DNA from: Syngnathus acus
Taxonomy: Eukaryota; Chordata; Actinopteri; Syngnathiformes; Syngnathidae
Assembly: GCF_901709675.1 (NCBI RefSeq)
Contig: NC_051101.1
Location: forward strand, 2,784,501-2,848,500
Reading direction: 5' to 3'
Length of the DNA: 64,000 nucleotides
Part shown: in pieces, positions 1 to 15,000 of the stretch
Position numbering within the stretch: position 1 is the first letter of the stretch
Layout of the letters: each line of letters starts with the position of its first letter
Made by a program: the position numbers and the translations under genes
The notes under the pieces: generated by a model
Databases searched by the model: none
The model's input: only the letters and a program-made list of their open reading frames with translations
Told to the model about the DNA's origin: nothing

Positions 1-22
1 TTTTCTAGCAATAGTTTACTTC

Positions 23-141
23 CTCCATCCATTGTCTGGCACTTGTCCTCATTTAGGGTCACTGTGTGAACTGGAGTTAACTTTAAGTGACTGTCAGGGT
101 AAACCTTGGCCTGGCCGCCAGCCAATTGCAGGGCACAGGAG
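23..141 (+). repeat. Fish interspersed repeat, degenerate copy
   Basis: The segment runs from a tccatccatt start through a 'cttgtcctcatttagggtca' core to 'cgccagccaattgcagggca'. This is the layout of a very common non-coding fish repeat, and the same family recurs at 6,624-6,730 and, inverted, at 61,313-61,375. I recognise the family by its conserved words; subfamily is not assignable by eye. Confidence 0.55.
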
Positions 142-849
142 GACACAAAACAAACCCTCACATTTACACATAAGAACAATTTAATTTCAAACATTTTGAT
201 TGACATTTGAGAGGGTCAAAATATTAGAAACAGCCCTTGGCATGATGTGGTGCAGTTCTGAAATACATCCAGATAAAATTATAAATATGGTCTTAAACTA
301 ATATCACAAAATCACTATGGTCTATAATTTAAGTATAGTTGGATGTTCCAAACTAAATGTCCAGTGAATGTTTTGTAGTGCAAATTATGCTAAGGTGACA
401 CCTGTTTACATACCATCGACATTATATATTAACCGTTATACTCTCGTTTTTATATCAATACTTGTCATTTGTACATGTATGTTAAAACAATGACTCAATA
501 CATGTCCACAACCCAATCAGAAGCAAAACAGATGTGCTCCTGACAGGGTTCATTGTCATGTGTCAAATGATTTTACATTGCTCTCGACGCTTAGATTTAT
601 TATGCCATTAAAAAGAAACAATAAAATCATCTAATTGTATATTGAGCTGCTCATTAAAGCAGCATCAGCAGAGCTCCAAACGCGACATTTATCCAAAACG
701 ATTCAAAACAAAACCAACAATGGCAAGCTAAGCGTTAGCTCGCTAAGCTAACTAGCTACAATGCTAACAAGCCAAGACCAGCGGTGCGGAACACGTCAGC
801 TCGCCGCCCAAGACGCACTAAGAGACGGACGGCGTGACGTTGGACTCAC

Positions 850-960
850 CGCCGACTGAAGCTGCTACCTGGAGCTCACCACCGCTGTGCCTTCTTCTCC
901 GATGTGTCCGCACGTTCTGTTGTATTTTTACAACCGTCTCGGGACTGAAGTTACACTGTC
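850..960 (-). other. Candidate non-coding first exon of the neighbouring gene (pex5 by synteny)
   Basis: On the minus strand a good donor, GTGAGT, lies at 849-844 and follows a GC-rich, CpG-containing stretch. No open coding frame is needed here, which suits a 5' UTR exon with its intron running left out of the window. In human 12p13 PEX5 lies directly downstream of CLSTN3 in the same orientation, and clstn3 here is on the minus strand ending at 3,089, so the next gene leftward should be pex5. The right edge (transcription start) is a guess. The identity rests only on synteny. Confidence 0.35.
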
Positions 961-1099
961 AACTCATAGGAAGAGCCACCAAAATCCTCCGCTGAGTGCG
1001 AGTCCTTTAACCACCTTCCACCTCCATAACACACCGCACAGTGCACACTTGAGCCCGGCGCCGAAGAAGCTCTTGTTAAGGGACGCCTGAACCGTATTC

Positions 1100-3088
1100 T
1101 CCAACGGATTTACGTACAAACGCCGGCGCACTAACTTGCTGAATGATTTACGTCCAAATATTTGTCGTAAAATATCAAAGTTCAACAGTTGTTTGTCAGA
1201 ACGCCAAACAAAACAAAAATCCAATACTGCATGTTCCGATGAAAGTTTAACTCATTGTGTTAAACTTTATCTAACCAAATAATGGTGTCTTGACGACTGT
1301 GTAAGTCAAGTTGATTTGAATTTAGGTAAGGAAACAACGTAAAAACATTAAAATCGACTTTTTTGGTCCGATTAATTGCAGTGACTTATATGCAGATATT
1401 AAAGTACAATGTTGCTTTCCATATTTTGCACTTCATGATTATGTCTTGATTTTTTTTTTATATAATTCAATGTACATTATAAACATAACCATAATAACAC
1501 ACAACTAAACCACTTTTAAATGTCTATGATTTCGGAATGAAACATGCAAGATGTGGAAAAAGGGGCTTCTCGTGGAGACGTCATATATTATTTTTATTAT
1601 GAATTTTCTCACATTGTTCAACAGTTTTCTCTCTGTAACTCATCAACGCTGTATCAGTAATTACAGGTAGAATTCCAGTAGTGAGCGTAATACAATATAA
1701 TATAAGTTATTTCAATGCAATGATTACTCCCTTTTGTGACCTCACACTCGCAAAAAAACAAAAAAAACAAACAGGCTTTATTTTTATTTACGGACATTTT
1801 TTTTTTTTCTTATAGCACTGCACAGTGATAGGCTACACAGACGGACGGCAAGAGACACGGAGGCGGGGTCAGTGTTGGAGCTGGGGCAGGTGGGAAGCAC
1901 AAGTTGTACATTCACTGAAATGAAATATCAGATGGAAGAAGTAAAATCTTGGAGAAGAGTGCAAAAGATAGCAATGCCACGTTTATGTACAGTTGAAGGT
2001 ATCACAACAAATGTGCGTCCCATTTTTTTCCTCAGTGATTCCTATACTGACAAATTGTTAAATTACAACATTATTACACACAAAAGTAAGACACACTCAT
2101 CAAGCCAGATATCGTCCTCACCACAACAACTACTATTATTTTCCTACTGATTTCTCGATGCTGGAATAGGTGATGAACAAAAACTGGGAAATGACCATCA
2201 GCTCCATCGCCCAGTGTGCTGAAAAGTGGCTGCAATAATAAGATTTCATAACAATAATAATGATCATATTTCTCATTGTATGTACATAAAATTCATTACA
2301 ATCAATACAGTCAAAACCGCCCAAGCTGAGCTGACATTCTGGGGTGACAAAAAATTATTATCTCGTAGGTTACGTAAATTTTTCTTTCTTACTATCACTG
2401 ATTCATTTTTGGAAAGTGACAAAAAAAAATCCTATAATATTGACCACTTGCTCTTTAGCCATTTTGTCGTATCATTTTCCCAACTATTTTGTCAGAATAC
2501 TCCAAAAATATGACATATTGCGGTCATCTTACGTTTCCTTAACAGCGTGTCCCTATTTCTCCTTTGCAGATGAAAGTCTTACGAAACCCGAGCGCTGATC
2601 ACGGAATGTGTCGCAAAGAGGGAGGGGACAGCTTGTGCGCAGACCTCGCGGTTGACTCTAATAAGTTGTGCGTGTGTGTCGGCATGTGGAGATCAGATCA
2701 GAGCCTACGCCGACGCGTACGAGCAAGGATTCAATTGTGTGTTCAATAACAAAATACAATACAATCGTTTTGTTTTTTGTGAAACAAAGCAGCCGCACTC
2801 ATCCAGCATCGCACTATACAGACACGTTATTATTAACAGGAGCATCTTGTGACGTCCACAAATCGTTTGCGTGGCTCAGGCAGATCAATTACATTTGAGT
2901 GTATACATTGTGCCGCTGAACATCAAAGTGGAGAACGAGCGAGTGCCCGTCGTCGGCTATAGGTCACGTATGGCGTCGAGTATTACATCGAATGTGTTGT
3001 GCGTGGTGTGTTTTTGCAGGTATACATTCCGTACATGATCGTAGAAGTGTTGCTTTCCGTGGTGGGGGGTTGGGGGGTTACATGCAGC
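1100..3088 (-). other. clstn3 3' UTR and intergenic spacer
   Basis: This stretch follows the clstn3 stop codon on the minus strand and holds no convincing exon. Minus-strand AATAAA-type signals lie around 1,786-1,798, which would allow a 3' UTR of about 1.3 kb, but other sites are possible. The short open frames here are AT-rich and unrecognisable. Confidence 0.4.
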
Positions 3089-6000
3089 TCAGTAGCGACG
3101 GGCGTTGCTGTCCCTGCCCTCCTTCTTCAAGATGATCCGCTGGTCATCGCTGGCGTTGTCGGGCGACTCGGCCACTTCCTCTTCGTCTTCCTCGCCGTCT
3201 CCCTCCGTGTCGGCGGACATGCCCAGGCGAGACTCGTAGGACTGCGACAACAGCAGAGGTGGCAAAAGTGGGCTTACAGAAAAGAGTCATGAGATTTGAT
3301 CATATTTTGAGAAAAAATGTGTTCTGAGGAATAAGATGTTAGAAAGCTCATATTTGGATCAGTTGTAATTTAGTAAGGAGACAAAAATGTCGAGGAAAAA
3401 TATTCTTGAATATTTCCAGCAGAGGGGACCATTGTGTGTATTTATGTAGAAAAAAAACATTTTTAATTTTTGTTAACACGTTGTAAAATAGGCAAAAATG
3501 TTGGATCATGATTTTCCAAAGTAAATGCATATATTTTATTTGGATTCAATACCAAGCCGACTGATTTGTCATGAAGGTCAACAGAAAAAAATAGTTACAC
3601 TAAAAAGGTCATCTTGAATTCAATCCATTTCTGGACAGCATCAGAAAGCAAGCAGCCGATTTTACCTCCATGGGGTTGACAATGATGGTGAGCGCGGAGT
3701 CGTCCCACTGGCTGCCACCCTCCTTGGCGGCCTCGCGGGCCTCCTCGCTGCGGCGGTGGATGGAGCGAATGCGGAAAATGCCCAGGATCACCATGACGAC
3801 CAAGAATCCCACGCACACCATGATGATGATGGTGGCGGCTCCGGGGACCACTGACAAACAACACGGCACAAAATGGCTAATCACACATCCGCTCTGAAGA
3901 TGGCCGTCTTGTGGACCACAACATCGGGACCACTTGCACAAGAAAAATGGCCGCAAACATGTCACCTGAGTTGCGATGTAGACTGGGCAAGGCATGTCCG
4001 CTGAGCTCGCCTGCGTGTTGATGGAGAAACTGTTGCTGGGAAGCCATCAAGTGGGATGGGTGGTACATACTCTCCAAGGAGTGGAGGAAGTTCACCTAGG
4101 AGAGGAAAGAACAACTCAATTAGAAATGAACACTGCCAGTGACGGCTTTCGACGTCAATTATTTTAACTGGGCTGGCAGTGAATGAGTTGAATGAGGTCT
4201 CCTCACCTCCAGAGTCAACTCATTGCTGGTGTATCTGCCGTTCATCTCAGAGCAGGACAGACGGAAGCGTCTCTCGAAGCGGGAGGAGCTCCTGGACAGG
4301 CGGTAGCGGACTGAGCGAAGGACGTCTTCGTATACGGAGATGGATTCAGCGCCTGGAGAGCCAGAGAAAAAGTGGCAGGGCTGTGCTTGAAACGGTTTAT
4401 ACTGAACCATAAAAACACTAAAGATGGACTTGAAAAAATGAATCTTGAAAAATGAACTTGTGAGATGAAAGCAAAAAGAACGGAGTCACATGACCATTGA
4501 CTGAGGCTCTATTAGACTTGGATCAGAAGTGGATCGTCTTTCAAGGGAACTCATAATGTGAACGAGACGTCGATTGTTTTATTGACCTGTGATGGCGATG
4601 TAGGCGGTCGTGTTGATGATCTCCAAGCCCCGCTCTCGCACGACATCCATATCAACCAGGAGCTCCTCCCGCTCCAGGTCCAGTTCCTCGCCAAGAGGTT
4701 GAACCTCGCAGCCGTCCAAAGTGTGGGCCACGGCATCGGACATCAGCGCTGCCAAACCATGCATAAAAATTACATAAGCCCCGTTTCTCGATGATGCAGT
4801 TCAGATTTCCGTCATCAGTTCTCGACGGCAGACAGATGACAGAGGATTGTTTCTTGGATTTACCGCCGCCTTCCATCCCCTGCGCAGCCGTGTTGACGGC
4901 GTGAGTGAGCGAGCACACGATCCGTAGCTCGGGGAAGAGGTGGACGCCCCGTGGGGCTTCGAAGTCGGGAGCGGGGCGAGCCAGATGGGGACCGACCCCG
5001 GACAGAGAGATCTGAGGAGCGTCAGGCTGGAGGACCACCAGGTAACCTTCCAACGGCTTCAGGGACAGACAGCTCTCCTCGTTGAAACATCTGCAAGGAG
5101 GCGAGAAGTAGAACGTGAGCCTGAAAGACTAACAAAATCCTTCAACTTTTTTAGCCAGTAAATACATTTTGCCAGGATCAATAGCTTTCCATTTTGCCTT
5201 CATCTCTTTAAGACGTCACCAAAAAAATAAACACCTTCAGGGACAATCCCAGTCGAAAGGCTTGTAATTCTCCACTTTAGCCAGCAAATAAACTGAGCCC
5301 AAATAATCAGCTTCCTCTTTTCCTGGCAAGAACTACACTAGTCTTAACTAACAACATGCTCAAGAAGCAATTAATCAATGAATTGATTTTCAGAGACAAA
5401 ACTATTCTACTTTCGCCAGCAAACACTTTGAGCCTGAATCAACATTTCCCTCTGTTGGTTGCTGCCAATGCAAACACTGCTTTTTGGCACCAATTTGTCA
5501 TGACTTAACTGACAAAATGCTGACAAAACAATTCACTCTATTTTGGCTAACTAACTGACTTTTATTACCATTCTTACTTCTTCAGCCAGAAAACCAGTTG
5601 GGCTTGAATTAGCATGTTGCTTAAGCGCAAACTCCAGATAAAAAAAACAACTATGAGTTCATGAATTTATTTTTATGGCCACCGCTACTTTTTTAGCTAG
5701 CATATTAGATGAGCCTAAATCAAGGTAGCACACTTCCTTTTTAAGTCATTTCTTCACAATTTAAGGGTAAACCAACTTCAACATTTCCCTTACAATAATG
5801 TGCCTCCACTAGTCTAGACATTTGTATTTGTGGAATATGAATTAAGCAGCAAAATACATCTTTTTTTAATCCATCACAGGGGACGGCCATTTGGCCCCTT
5901 GGTGCGGAGTGAAAATGGGCATAGGTAACGACCAATCACAGCTTGCGAATGTCACATGACCAAACCCAGGAAAAAGAGCTGAGCTGTGGATTTTGCTGCT

Positions 6001-9000
6001 TAATTCATGTTCCACAAACACAATGTTAATCAGAGTACCGTGTTTAGACTAGCAGAACAAATTTTGTGTTGCCTTCCACTTAAAGCAAGCAAAATGATTT
6101 GGAAACTTCTTTAGAAGGCAATTTATGTTAAACCTAAAACAAGAGCGCCCTCTTCTGATTTCGGCCAGGTAGCGCATAGAGATCAGCTCTGCCTTCAATT
6201 CCAAGACGCACTCTTGTTATTAAATACTGCACCATAAATATTGTCGTACGTATGTCATGTTATTTAAACATATTTGTTCATTTGCGTGATACGTTCGCCC
6301 GGCGGTATTGGAGTGCGGATTAAGCACGTGAATGCGTGCGTTACATTTCTGCTATCAGAGTGAGCAGCTGCTTCTATCGGCTTCTCCAGAAGGGCCTGCT
6401 GTTCAGCCATCTGGGTGACTTCCTGGCCCCAAATCAATCTAATCTTCACACATGCAATAAGTTGAGAAGGGAGAGGAAGGGGGTGGGGGGGGGGGTTGAT
6501 ATAAAGAAAAAAAAAGAAAAAAAAAGCCATGGCGCACTTGAGCTGAAGCAAAAACAATCTCGTCATGACCTTGAATGGCTGGGACAAAAGCCTTTCAGCA
6601 CAAACGTTTGGCCTGGAAATCATCCATCCATTTTCTATAGGGCGCGCCCTCATTTGGGTCCCCACTGAGTTGGAGCCGATGCCAGCTGACTCGGGCCGCC
6701 CCGGACAGGTCGCCAGCCAATCGCAAGGGAAATCATTTTAATTTTAGAGAAAGGCGCAATCTGCGCTCAGGCTTTGAGTTTGATGCGATCTGCCTTGTCA
6801 GTGGCCTACTTTTTTCTTTTGCTCTCGCTCTAGCTACGGTATAAATATAAATATAAATACGCAGCTCACCGCATACATGCACTGGACTGCACTAATCTGA
6901 GAGGGAATTAATATTTCACCAGCTAAAAGCGACGGCTAAAGCAAGAGAGAAAGTTGTGTGGCTCTGGAGCAAGCTGGAGCACTACCCGAGACACAAGACC
7001 GGAGAGTTTGGCGATTTCTGATGATTGACTAAATGTTCGAGCAATTATTACAAGTATCCAATAAAAAAAAATAAAAAAAATCAGCGACTCTTATTTCAAC
7101 CAGATACATGTGATATGCAAAAATAGACTCCTGGAATTACCCAATTTCATTCAAATGTGACACTAATGGGACCACTTAACAGATATTTGATGACATGCCA
7201 ACTATTCAGTTTAGTGAGAAGTCAGAATAATGATAGCGCTTGTGGCATATTCAAAAATTATCTTGCTAGCTCCGCCTCCATCCTGAAAATGGTGTGACGT
7301 TCCCAATTTAAAATCAGTTTGGTTAAAGAAGATAAAATAGTTTTAGGAATCTCAGCCAGCAATTTTGATTCTGGAGGCCCCGGGCAGATTAGAATGACAT
7401 GGCAACGCATTGAGTTTGACATCTGATTGGACCAAAAAATAAATGTACATCCAAACGGTGAATAGACTGGCGAGAATACTTTCATCCAATTTCATGGAAC
7501 AAATCTAATTTAGGTTGCAAATGTCGTGCAGTGCCGGTATTGTTTTTGGCCGACCGTGTTCAAAAAAAAAAATCGCAAAACCATTTACCTCCCACTTGCA
7601 GCTTTGCCCACATGCTATTTCATGCTGCAATTGTGCAACCGCTTGGTATTCACAAGAGTTTGAAATTTCATCATCCCATCTTTGTGCTATTTGAAAAGAT
7701 AATTGAGCGGACATGGGGGGGCCGCCTATTGAATCACCTGGATTTGGCGGAGCTAAATAAATGAGTGTGCCCCCTGCAGCTCGCACAGGTGACTTTGAGG
7801 CTGAAGCGAGCAAATGGGAGATAAGATACATACTTTTCCCCACGTAATTATTTACTCTTATCAGCGGTGAGGCAAGGTTCATGTTTGATGGATTCAATGT
7901 GGAAGGAGGAGGAGGAGGCGTGATAGGCCCTCGGAACGACACTTAATGTGCTCGAGGCGCTAAAGTCTGCCGGTGTAACATTTCCACCACAAAAGCTTCC
8001 ACTTTCACAGTTTGCATCATGACAGCGCATCCCCTCAGCTTGACTTCATTTTCTATTGATTCAACAGCCAAGTGGGGAATAAAAAGTCTATTATAGAAGC
8101 TTGGCAAGCCGCGCTGCGTTTCTGGCCCCACCGCGTTATTGCAAATGAAATAAGTCTGTCCGCTCGCTCACTCAGCGCCGGAATGTGTTGCACGGTGATA
8201 AGACGCGGTGGGGGCTACCTGAGCGAGGTGGTGAGTTTGAGGGGTCGCACTCCGGGCGTGGCGAAGCGGAGGGAGTTCCTGTAGGTCACCTGCTGCACGG
8301 CGCGGTTGAAACTCTCAATGTCGTCCCCCTCCAGCACTAACGCCGACTGACTGGGGTTCACGTGCACCTGGAAACATCCAATGTTTTTACATGAATAAGA
8401 GCCCTGTAATATTTCCACCAAAACCTTTTTTTTTCCTTATATACACTCAACAAAATTGTGCAATATAATATGAAATGGCATCCTATCCCTCCCTGCTAAT
8501 TTACATGCCGCCAGATTGTTATGGGGCTTAATACCTTCATCCCGGACCCCAACGTCTCCAGGTCTCCAAAGTCCAGGCCCTCCCTGCAGGCGTACAGACA
8601 CTCCACCACGCTGTGAGGCTCCACGCTGCCCGGACGCACCGTTACCCCCGACAACAAGCCGTGGTAACCTCCGGCGTATTTCACTGAGATTACACGAGGA
8701 CACGCGTCAACAAAATGCATCACCGCCAACCGAACCCAGACATCAAATGAGAGATCTTCAGGGACATACAGGACTAAAATTGTCAACAAAGAGCTTTCAC
8801 ACACACTTATATAGTTTTTTTCTCGCTCACACACGCTCCCAAGAAACACGATTGAATATTCACAAGAAACATGAGCGCGTGTGTTCGTGTGTGTGTGTGT
8901 GAGGTAATCCTGAATGGCGTCCCTGACGGTCCCTCACAGAATCTTTTCTTTACCTTGTGGGATGCTGTTGTTCCCGACCTCCCTCTGCTTGTCCTCCGGC

Positions 9001-12000
9001 TCTGCGAGGAATAGCAATGTGGGCGAGAGAAAAAAAGAAACAAGACAAACGCTCATCAAAATGCATGAAGATGCCAGGTGACGCCTGAGCGAGCCACAGA
9101 GTGACAGCAAGAAATGAAAAATGAACAATACCGGAACAAAACAAAAAAAAGACAATCTAAGAGGGAGGATATTTTGACATGCACAGGATTGGAAGTCAAT
9201 AAGAAGCCAATGTATACAATTGCTCCTTCAGGAAATGTAAAATTTGTGGCGATGTCACAAAGGAAACATTACTTTTTCTATTCCCATATTTGGAAAATTC
9301 TGCGCCCTGATTGATGCTGCCAATGTTTAGACGAGTTGGGTAAATGCCTCCTTGCTGCATTCCCACCGGCGGAGTAAAGTGGTTGAACTCGACTCTGAGG
9401 AACTCTCTTTGGTGTGATTTCATTCCAACTTTGAAGTCTGTTTTTCTCCATCTTATCAAGCAGCCGCTTGCACGCTGGTTGTTTTTCAGTCTTGATAATT
9501 GGTAACCAGAGATTCAGAAATTTTCGCTGCAAAAAGAGGCCTGATAGCTGCCCGGCCAAAATGCTGTTAAGCCGAGCTGAATAATTAATGACTGCGTTAT
9601 ATTATTAGCCCTCAAAGACGCAAAAACACATTGGCTAAATCATAAGCAAGCAAAGCATGTAAAGCGTCCCGTGAGAGTCCACAGACGCGCTTGATGAAAA
9701 GTTCAGACGCCGTAATTTACATCCGCAATCACCGAACGCCGGACCGAGACTGAAGAAAAAATATTTGATCCGCTCTCACCCCAGCAGGCGCCAATGGACA
9801 TCCTCTGGCGGGGGACCGGGTTGGGCAGGGCGCCGTTGTCGTGGATGAGAGCGGGGTCGAAGGTTACGCCGTCCACGTACAGGGTCACCGAGGGGAACTG
9901 GACGCTGAGTGACAGGTGGTGCCACTCGCTGTCGCACACCTGGCGAGAACACGGGAAAAGCGGTAACAACAGCTGTAAAAACATTTGAAATGGTGTTAGG
10001 TACTATTTCAAAAAATATATTAAAACGCGCCTCTGACTTTTGAAGAGTGTGTTTTTTAATTTTCATGTACTCTTAATTATCGATTATTATTTTTAATTCA
10101 TATACTGCATTTTACTTTATACTTTATGTCAGATTTTTAGACGTTATAAACACTTATTCATTAGACGTCATTATTAATTTTTAAAAATGTTATATATACA
10201 GTGATCCCTCGCTACTTCGCGTTTCATTTATCGCGGCTTCACTACATCGCAGATTCTTTTTCTAAATTAAAAAACATTTAAAAGTCAAAATTGAGGAAAC
10301 ATGTGTCTAACCTTTAGGACAATGTAGTATTACTCCAAATGTTCGTTTACATTCCTTTAGAAGTCCGATTTCGCATGTTAGCACGATCGAGAGTTAGCAT
10401 CTTTCTGCTAACTCGTTAGCCTGCCCAGTACTTCTTGTTGGTGACCGTACTTCGCGGATGTCACTTATCGCGGGTGGTTTTTGGAACCAAATAGCCGCGA
10501 TAAACGAGGATAAACGTATATATATATATATATATTTTTTTTTAAATTTATTTATTTATTTATTTTTTTACTGGATTCCCTTTCTTCCTTTTGCTAGCTA
10601 ATTAAAGGATTGATCCCATTAAATGATGGCCAAACACTGACGGTTTGAGTTAGTATCGCAGACGGGTGTACATTAACTAGGTGCCAGACAAAGACAAAAG
10701 AGATCCAAACAAATCTTATTTTATCTCCGTATCAGCTTTAATGTAATCCTCCTCAATCTGTCTGGGGCGGGCGGCTGCAGTCAAAACACAATCCCCCAGT
10801 CCCACCACTAAAGCCTTCTCCCACTCCACCCCACCCCACCCGAGCATGTACCTGCTCCAGTTTCCACAGGAACTTGACGGGCCGCGCAGCCGAAAGGTCG
10901 GGCCAGTAGAAGAGAGAGAGGCGGCAGCCATGCACGGAGAGCGAGTAGTGGGAGAACGAGTCATCTGTGGAGAGCAAGATGCAATTCATTTGCAGGTTAG
11001 AGCGCTCGGGACTTTAACTTGACTTTACGAGGGATTTCTTACATTTCTTTTCAATCTCTCTTTCTCAGGGCAAACATTCAGACATTATTTACACAGAGGC
11101 CGTGGTGCGTGTGCATTCTCAGTTTTTTTTTTTTTTTTTTTACTGGAGTGTTTGGAGGTTAAGTGGCTCCCTCAAGAGCACCTTGCCCACCGAGGCCGTA
11201 AACAGTGCGCGCTGAGCACTCACGGTGATAATTCGCTGGAGAATAGCGCTCTGAAATAACGTCCAAAAAAGGCCAATTTGCCGACAACAATGTCAAAAAT
11301 CCATCTTGAGAAGCGTCAAAGTGAAGGGTGGACAATTCCGTGTTTGTAGTGAACTATAAAACGGTCCCTTGACGCTCACAACAATAAAGACGTGAATTAC
11401 AGAGAATATGGCGCTTTTAAGAGACTTTGTCCTTTAGCATTTAATAGACTTTACAATAGGAATAAAAAATGGCAAAAATTGGCTGAATTGAATCTGAATG
11501 TTTGAAATATCAGTTGATTTTTTTTCAAATTTTAAAAGGAGCTAACGTCAGCCGATTAAATGGAAGTATTTGCATGATTCTCGTAAATTCAAACGATGTT
11601 TTTTTTTTCCAACTCACCATTCTTGACAGTGCTGCACACGATGATCTCCTCTTCCTTGCGAGCAGTTTTGGACTGAGCAGCAGCCGGCTGGACGTTGGTG
11701 CCCCACCTACGCATCCATAGCTGCAAGGTGAAATGGTCGCCGGACAGCCCCGAGACCACCGCGTCCGGCACCACCGCCACATGGTTGGACCCGTTGAAGG
11801 AGAACACAAGTGAGGAATCCGAGGAAGGGAGGGTGGGGAGGGCCGCCGTCCAGTTGGCCGCGGGCGATGGAGGCGGGAGGAGGTCAACCTCACCTCGAAC
11901 GGCGCCTGGATAAAATGGAGCAGTAAAGACCAGAGGGGAACTCGAGTATTGACACGCGACTTGAGTTAGTTGAACTCGGAATCCCGAGATGTCTGTTGGC

Positions 12001-15000
12001 CACCACGCCACAACGTAGAGTGTAAGAAAAGACTCAAGAGAAACAGCCGGGTCACGTTTTTCGGATCCACGCACCGCAAAGGCGTCGCACGGAACGGTCG
12101 GAGTAACTGTCTCGGTCGCAGCCCTTTCCGATGTGGCCGGTCTGAAGCTCTACGGTGGCCTGGATGTTCCACACGGTCTCCTCGCAAGTCTCCAAGTGCA
12201 AGGCGGGGAAGAGCGGGATGCTTCCCGAGCCGGGTGTGTACTCCACCCGCTTGGTCCAACCTGAAAAACAACACAGATCCAAACACTGCAAGAAATGCCG
12301 CCCCGAGAAATGCTACGTATTAAAATAATGATTGGAATAATGATTAAACCATTTGCATTTCCAGAGCCTTCCTTCAAGGCAAGCTGACTCACATCACCAA
12401 CCAGCCCACGTAGCTCCCAACCCACTGCGATGTCATCTGCGGGTGAAAATGATAGCGCCTTACCGATCCAGCCGGGCTTGCAGGAGGGCTTGACCGTGAC
12501 CGCCACCTGAGCGTCGGCCTGAGCGCGATTCTTGCCGCAGTCGAAGGCGGTCACCCAGAAGGTGTAAACGCGCTGACGCTTGGAGTCCAGCGGCTCTGTG
12601 TTCTTGATGTTGCCTAGGCGATGCAGACAAAGAAGGAAGGATGATCATGAGGAAAAGAATCGAGCGCCGACTTCCTTCCTTGATAAGCATTTGTTCCTTC
12701 TTAAAAATAAAAGCAGCTTTTAATGGCAAGAGACAATAATGTCACGTCGGAACGCGGGGTCTCGGACTACTCGGCAAATTGTGCAGAGTCACAGTGAGCC
12801 GGCCTTCCTTCCCCCTGCTTTGTGTTACAAAAACAGCAGGCGCTGTCTGTCTGTCAGTCAGCCAGCCAGCCGGCCGGTCGACCGTTGCGGTAACGAGAAA
12901 AAAGACGCGAGGGAATAGACGGCGAGATCACCTGAACAGCTGCTGCAGTGTTTATGCAGAAATTCACAATAGTCCGCCCACGCTTAGTCTATTTTCACCG
13001 TTTTGCTTTAATACGTAGCAGGGGAAGGCAATTTTTTTTCCACTCGTACGTGAAAATATAGAGAATTTAAGGGGTTATTACAAATGTAATTACAAGTTTG
13101 AGAAAGAATGAATTGATATCAAATCAATTGTTCCCATTGAAATGACGTTTTCATTACAATCCATACTTTTGAGACGCTATTTGGAGATATTTTTTGTGTG
13201 TCTCACCATCGTTGTCAATAGCAAAGGGCACGTTGGGAGTGATGATGTCGTAGAAGCAAATCTGGCTGTACTGCGGGGAGCAGTCGGCATCCAGAGCCTC
13301 CACACGCACGATGCGGTCAAAGAGACGCCCCTCCGGGACGGACGCCTCATAGCGACGCTCCACGAACACGGGGGAGAACTCGTTGACGTCGTTGACACGC
13401 ACGTGTACGGTGGCCCTGAGGAGGCAAGCAGCGTTGGAAGGGGGCGTGGCCGGATGTGCCTCAGGAGCATCGCGCTCACTTGTGGGATTTCTTGCTGTTG
13501 ACGCCGTCGGACCCCTCGCCGCAGTCGTAGGCCTGGATGGTGAAGCTGTGCTCACGCTGGCTCTCGCAGTCTAGCGGCTCCTTGGAGCGCACTAGACCCT
13601 CGCCGGTGGAGCGGTCGAGGACCACCGCTTCGAACTGGACCGAGCCGGAACCCGTGGGGCCGTTGTGTACCCGGAAACCACAAATTTCACCTGATCATGG
13701 AGGAGAACTTGTCATGACATGCGATGACTACGATCTTGGAACTAGGAATGTGTAAGGTAGCAGAGGTAGTGTTGGGTGGTACCGGCGTAGTGGAGCGGCG
13801 CGTCTTTGTCCAAGGCGAAGAGCGGCGGGTTGAGAAGGACCGTGTTGTCGTTCTCCATCACGATGCCCTGGTACTCCGTCTCGATCCATGGCTTGTGCTT
13901 ATTGGCTGGGAAGGCCAAACGATAAAACATATAAGCAAGTAACAATGGTCGACAAGTCGCCGGACTGCTCTGTTTGTCTTGATGCGCCGCCTCATCATCT
14001 GAAAAATCTCTTTTTTTTTCCCAATGGGATGAAAAGATGTTCAAGTTTTTACAAATTGGGTTACTGTTGAACAAATACGATACCCGTCACATTTTTACCA
14101 CTTCACTTCTCCTTGTCCAGTTTCTGCCCGGTAGGACAATTAAGCCCTTGACAAAATGTAAAAGTTTTAATCACACACTCATCTATCTCATCAATCAGCC
14201 CGCCTGGGCTCAGCGACGACACAATACCCCACTGAAAGGACGCAAGCGCTTCAGGTTTCCTGTGAATGTAACCTTTAATTGCCAATTCATTATTCATCCT
14301 TGCGTTGGATGTTCAGTGCGAAAAAATCAAAGGCGAAGTTAATGAGCAAGAAACGAGGATTGTTGTAGGCCCGTCTCTTGGCTGTCTTTTCCTCTTTGGA
14401 AATCAGGCGCACACCAATGCTCATCTGAGTGAGGAGGTTGCAAAAGTGCCTGTTTGTCAGCATTATTTTCTTTTGTAGATTCTCGTCTTGGATATCGTAC
14501 GTACGCATGACTGGCCTCAAAATGGTGCTGGAGGCCAAATAAAGTCACAATTATCCAGTCGGGCCACGTCTGCTCCTCTATATCTACACTCTCTTTTTTG
14601 GTCATTTATCTCGCTCACCGTGGCGCCTCCGCCCTTCTGCCAGCTCCTCCCTCCATGTCGCATTAATCTGAGCATCAGGCGCGTGGATTACATTCCGGAT
14701 TACAGATTGAGAGGCATTCCATCGTTCTGTTTTGCTTGGCGCCGGTCGCCTCTCTGTCACTCAATCTCGCCACGACACGCATGGCGCTCGGCATGCGCAC
14801 ACATACACACGTGTCTTCACCCCCCCCTCACCTGATCTCACATCCTCTTCCTCCCTCCTCGTCTGCGTCTTTTTCGGCCATGTCTGCCTCTCCTCCTGTC
14901 ACTGCTTCCCTCTCTCCCTCCTTTGCCTTCATCATCATGTTCCTTGTCTTTTCCCCAATGCCCCCTCTCTACACCAACACCACCCCCCACCCCGCCTCGG

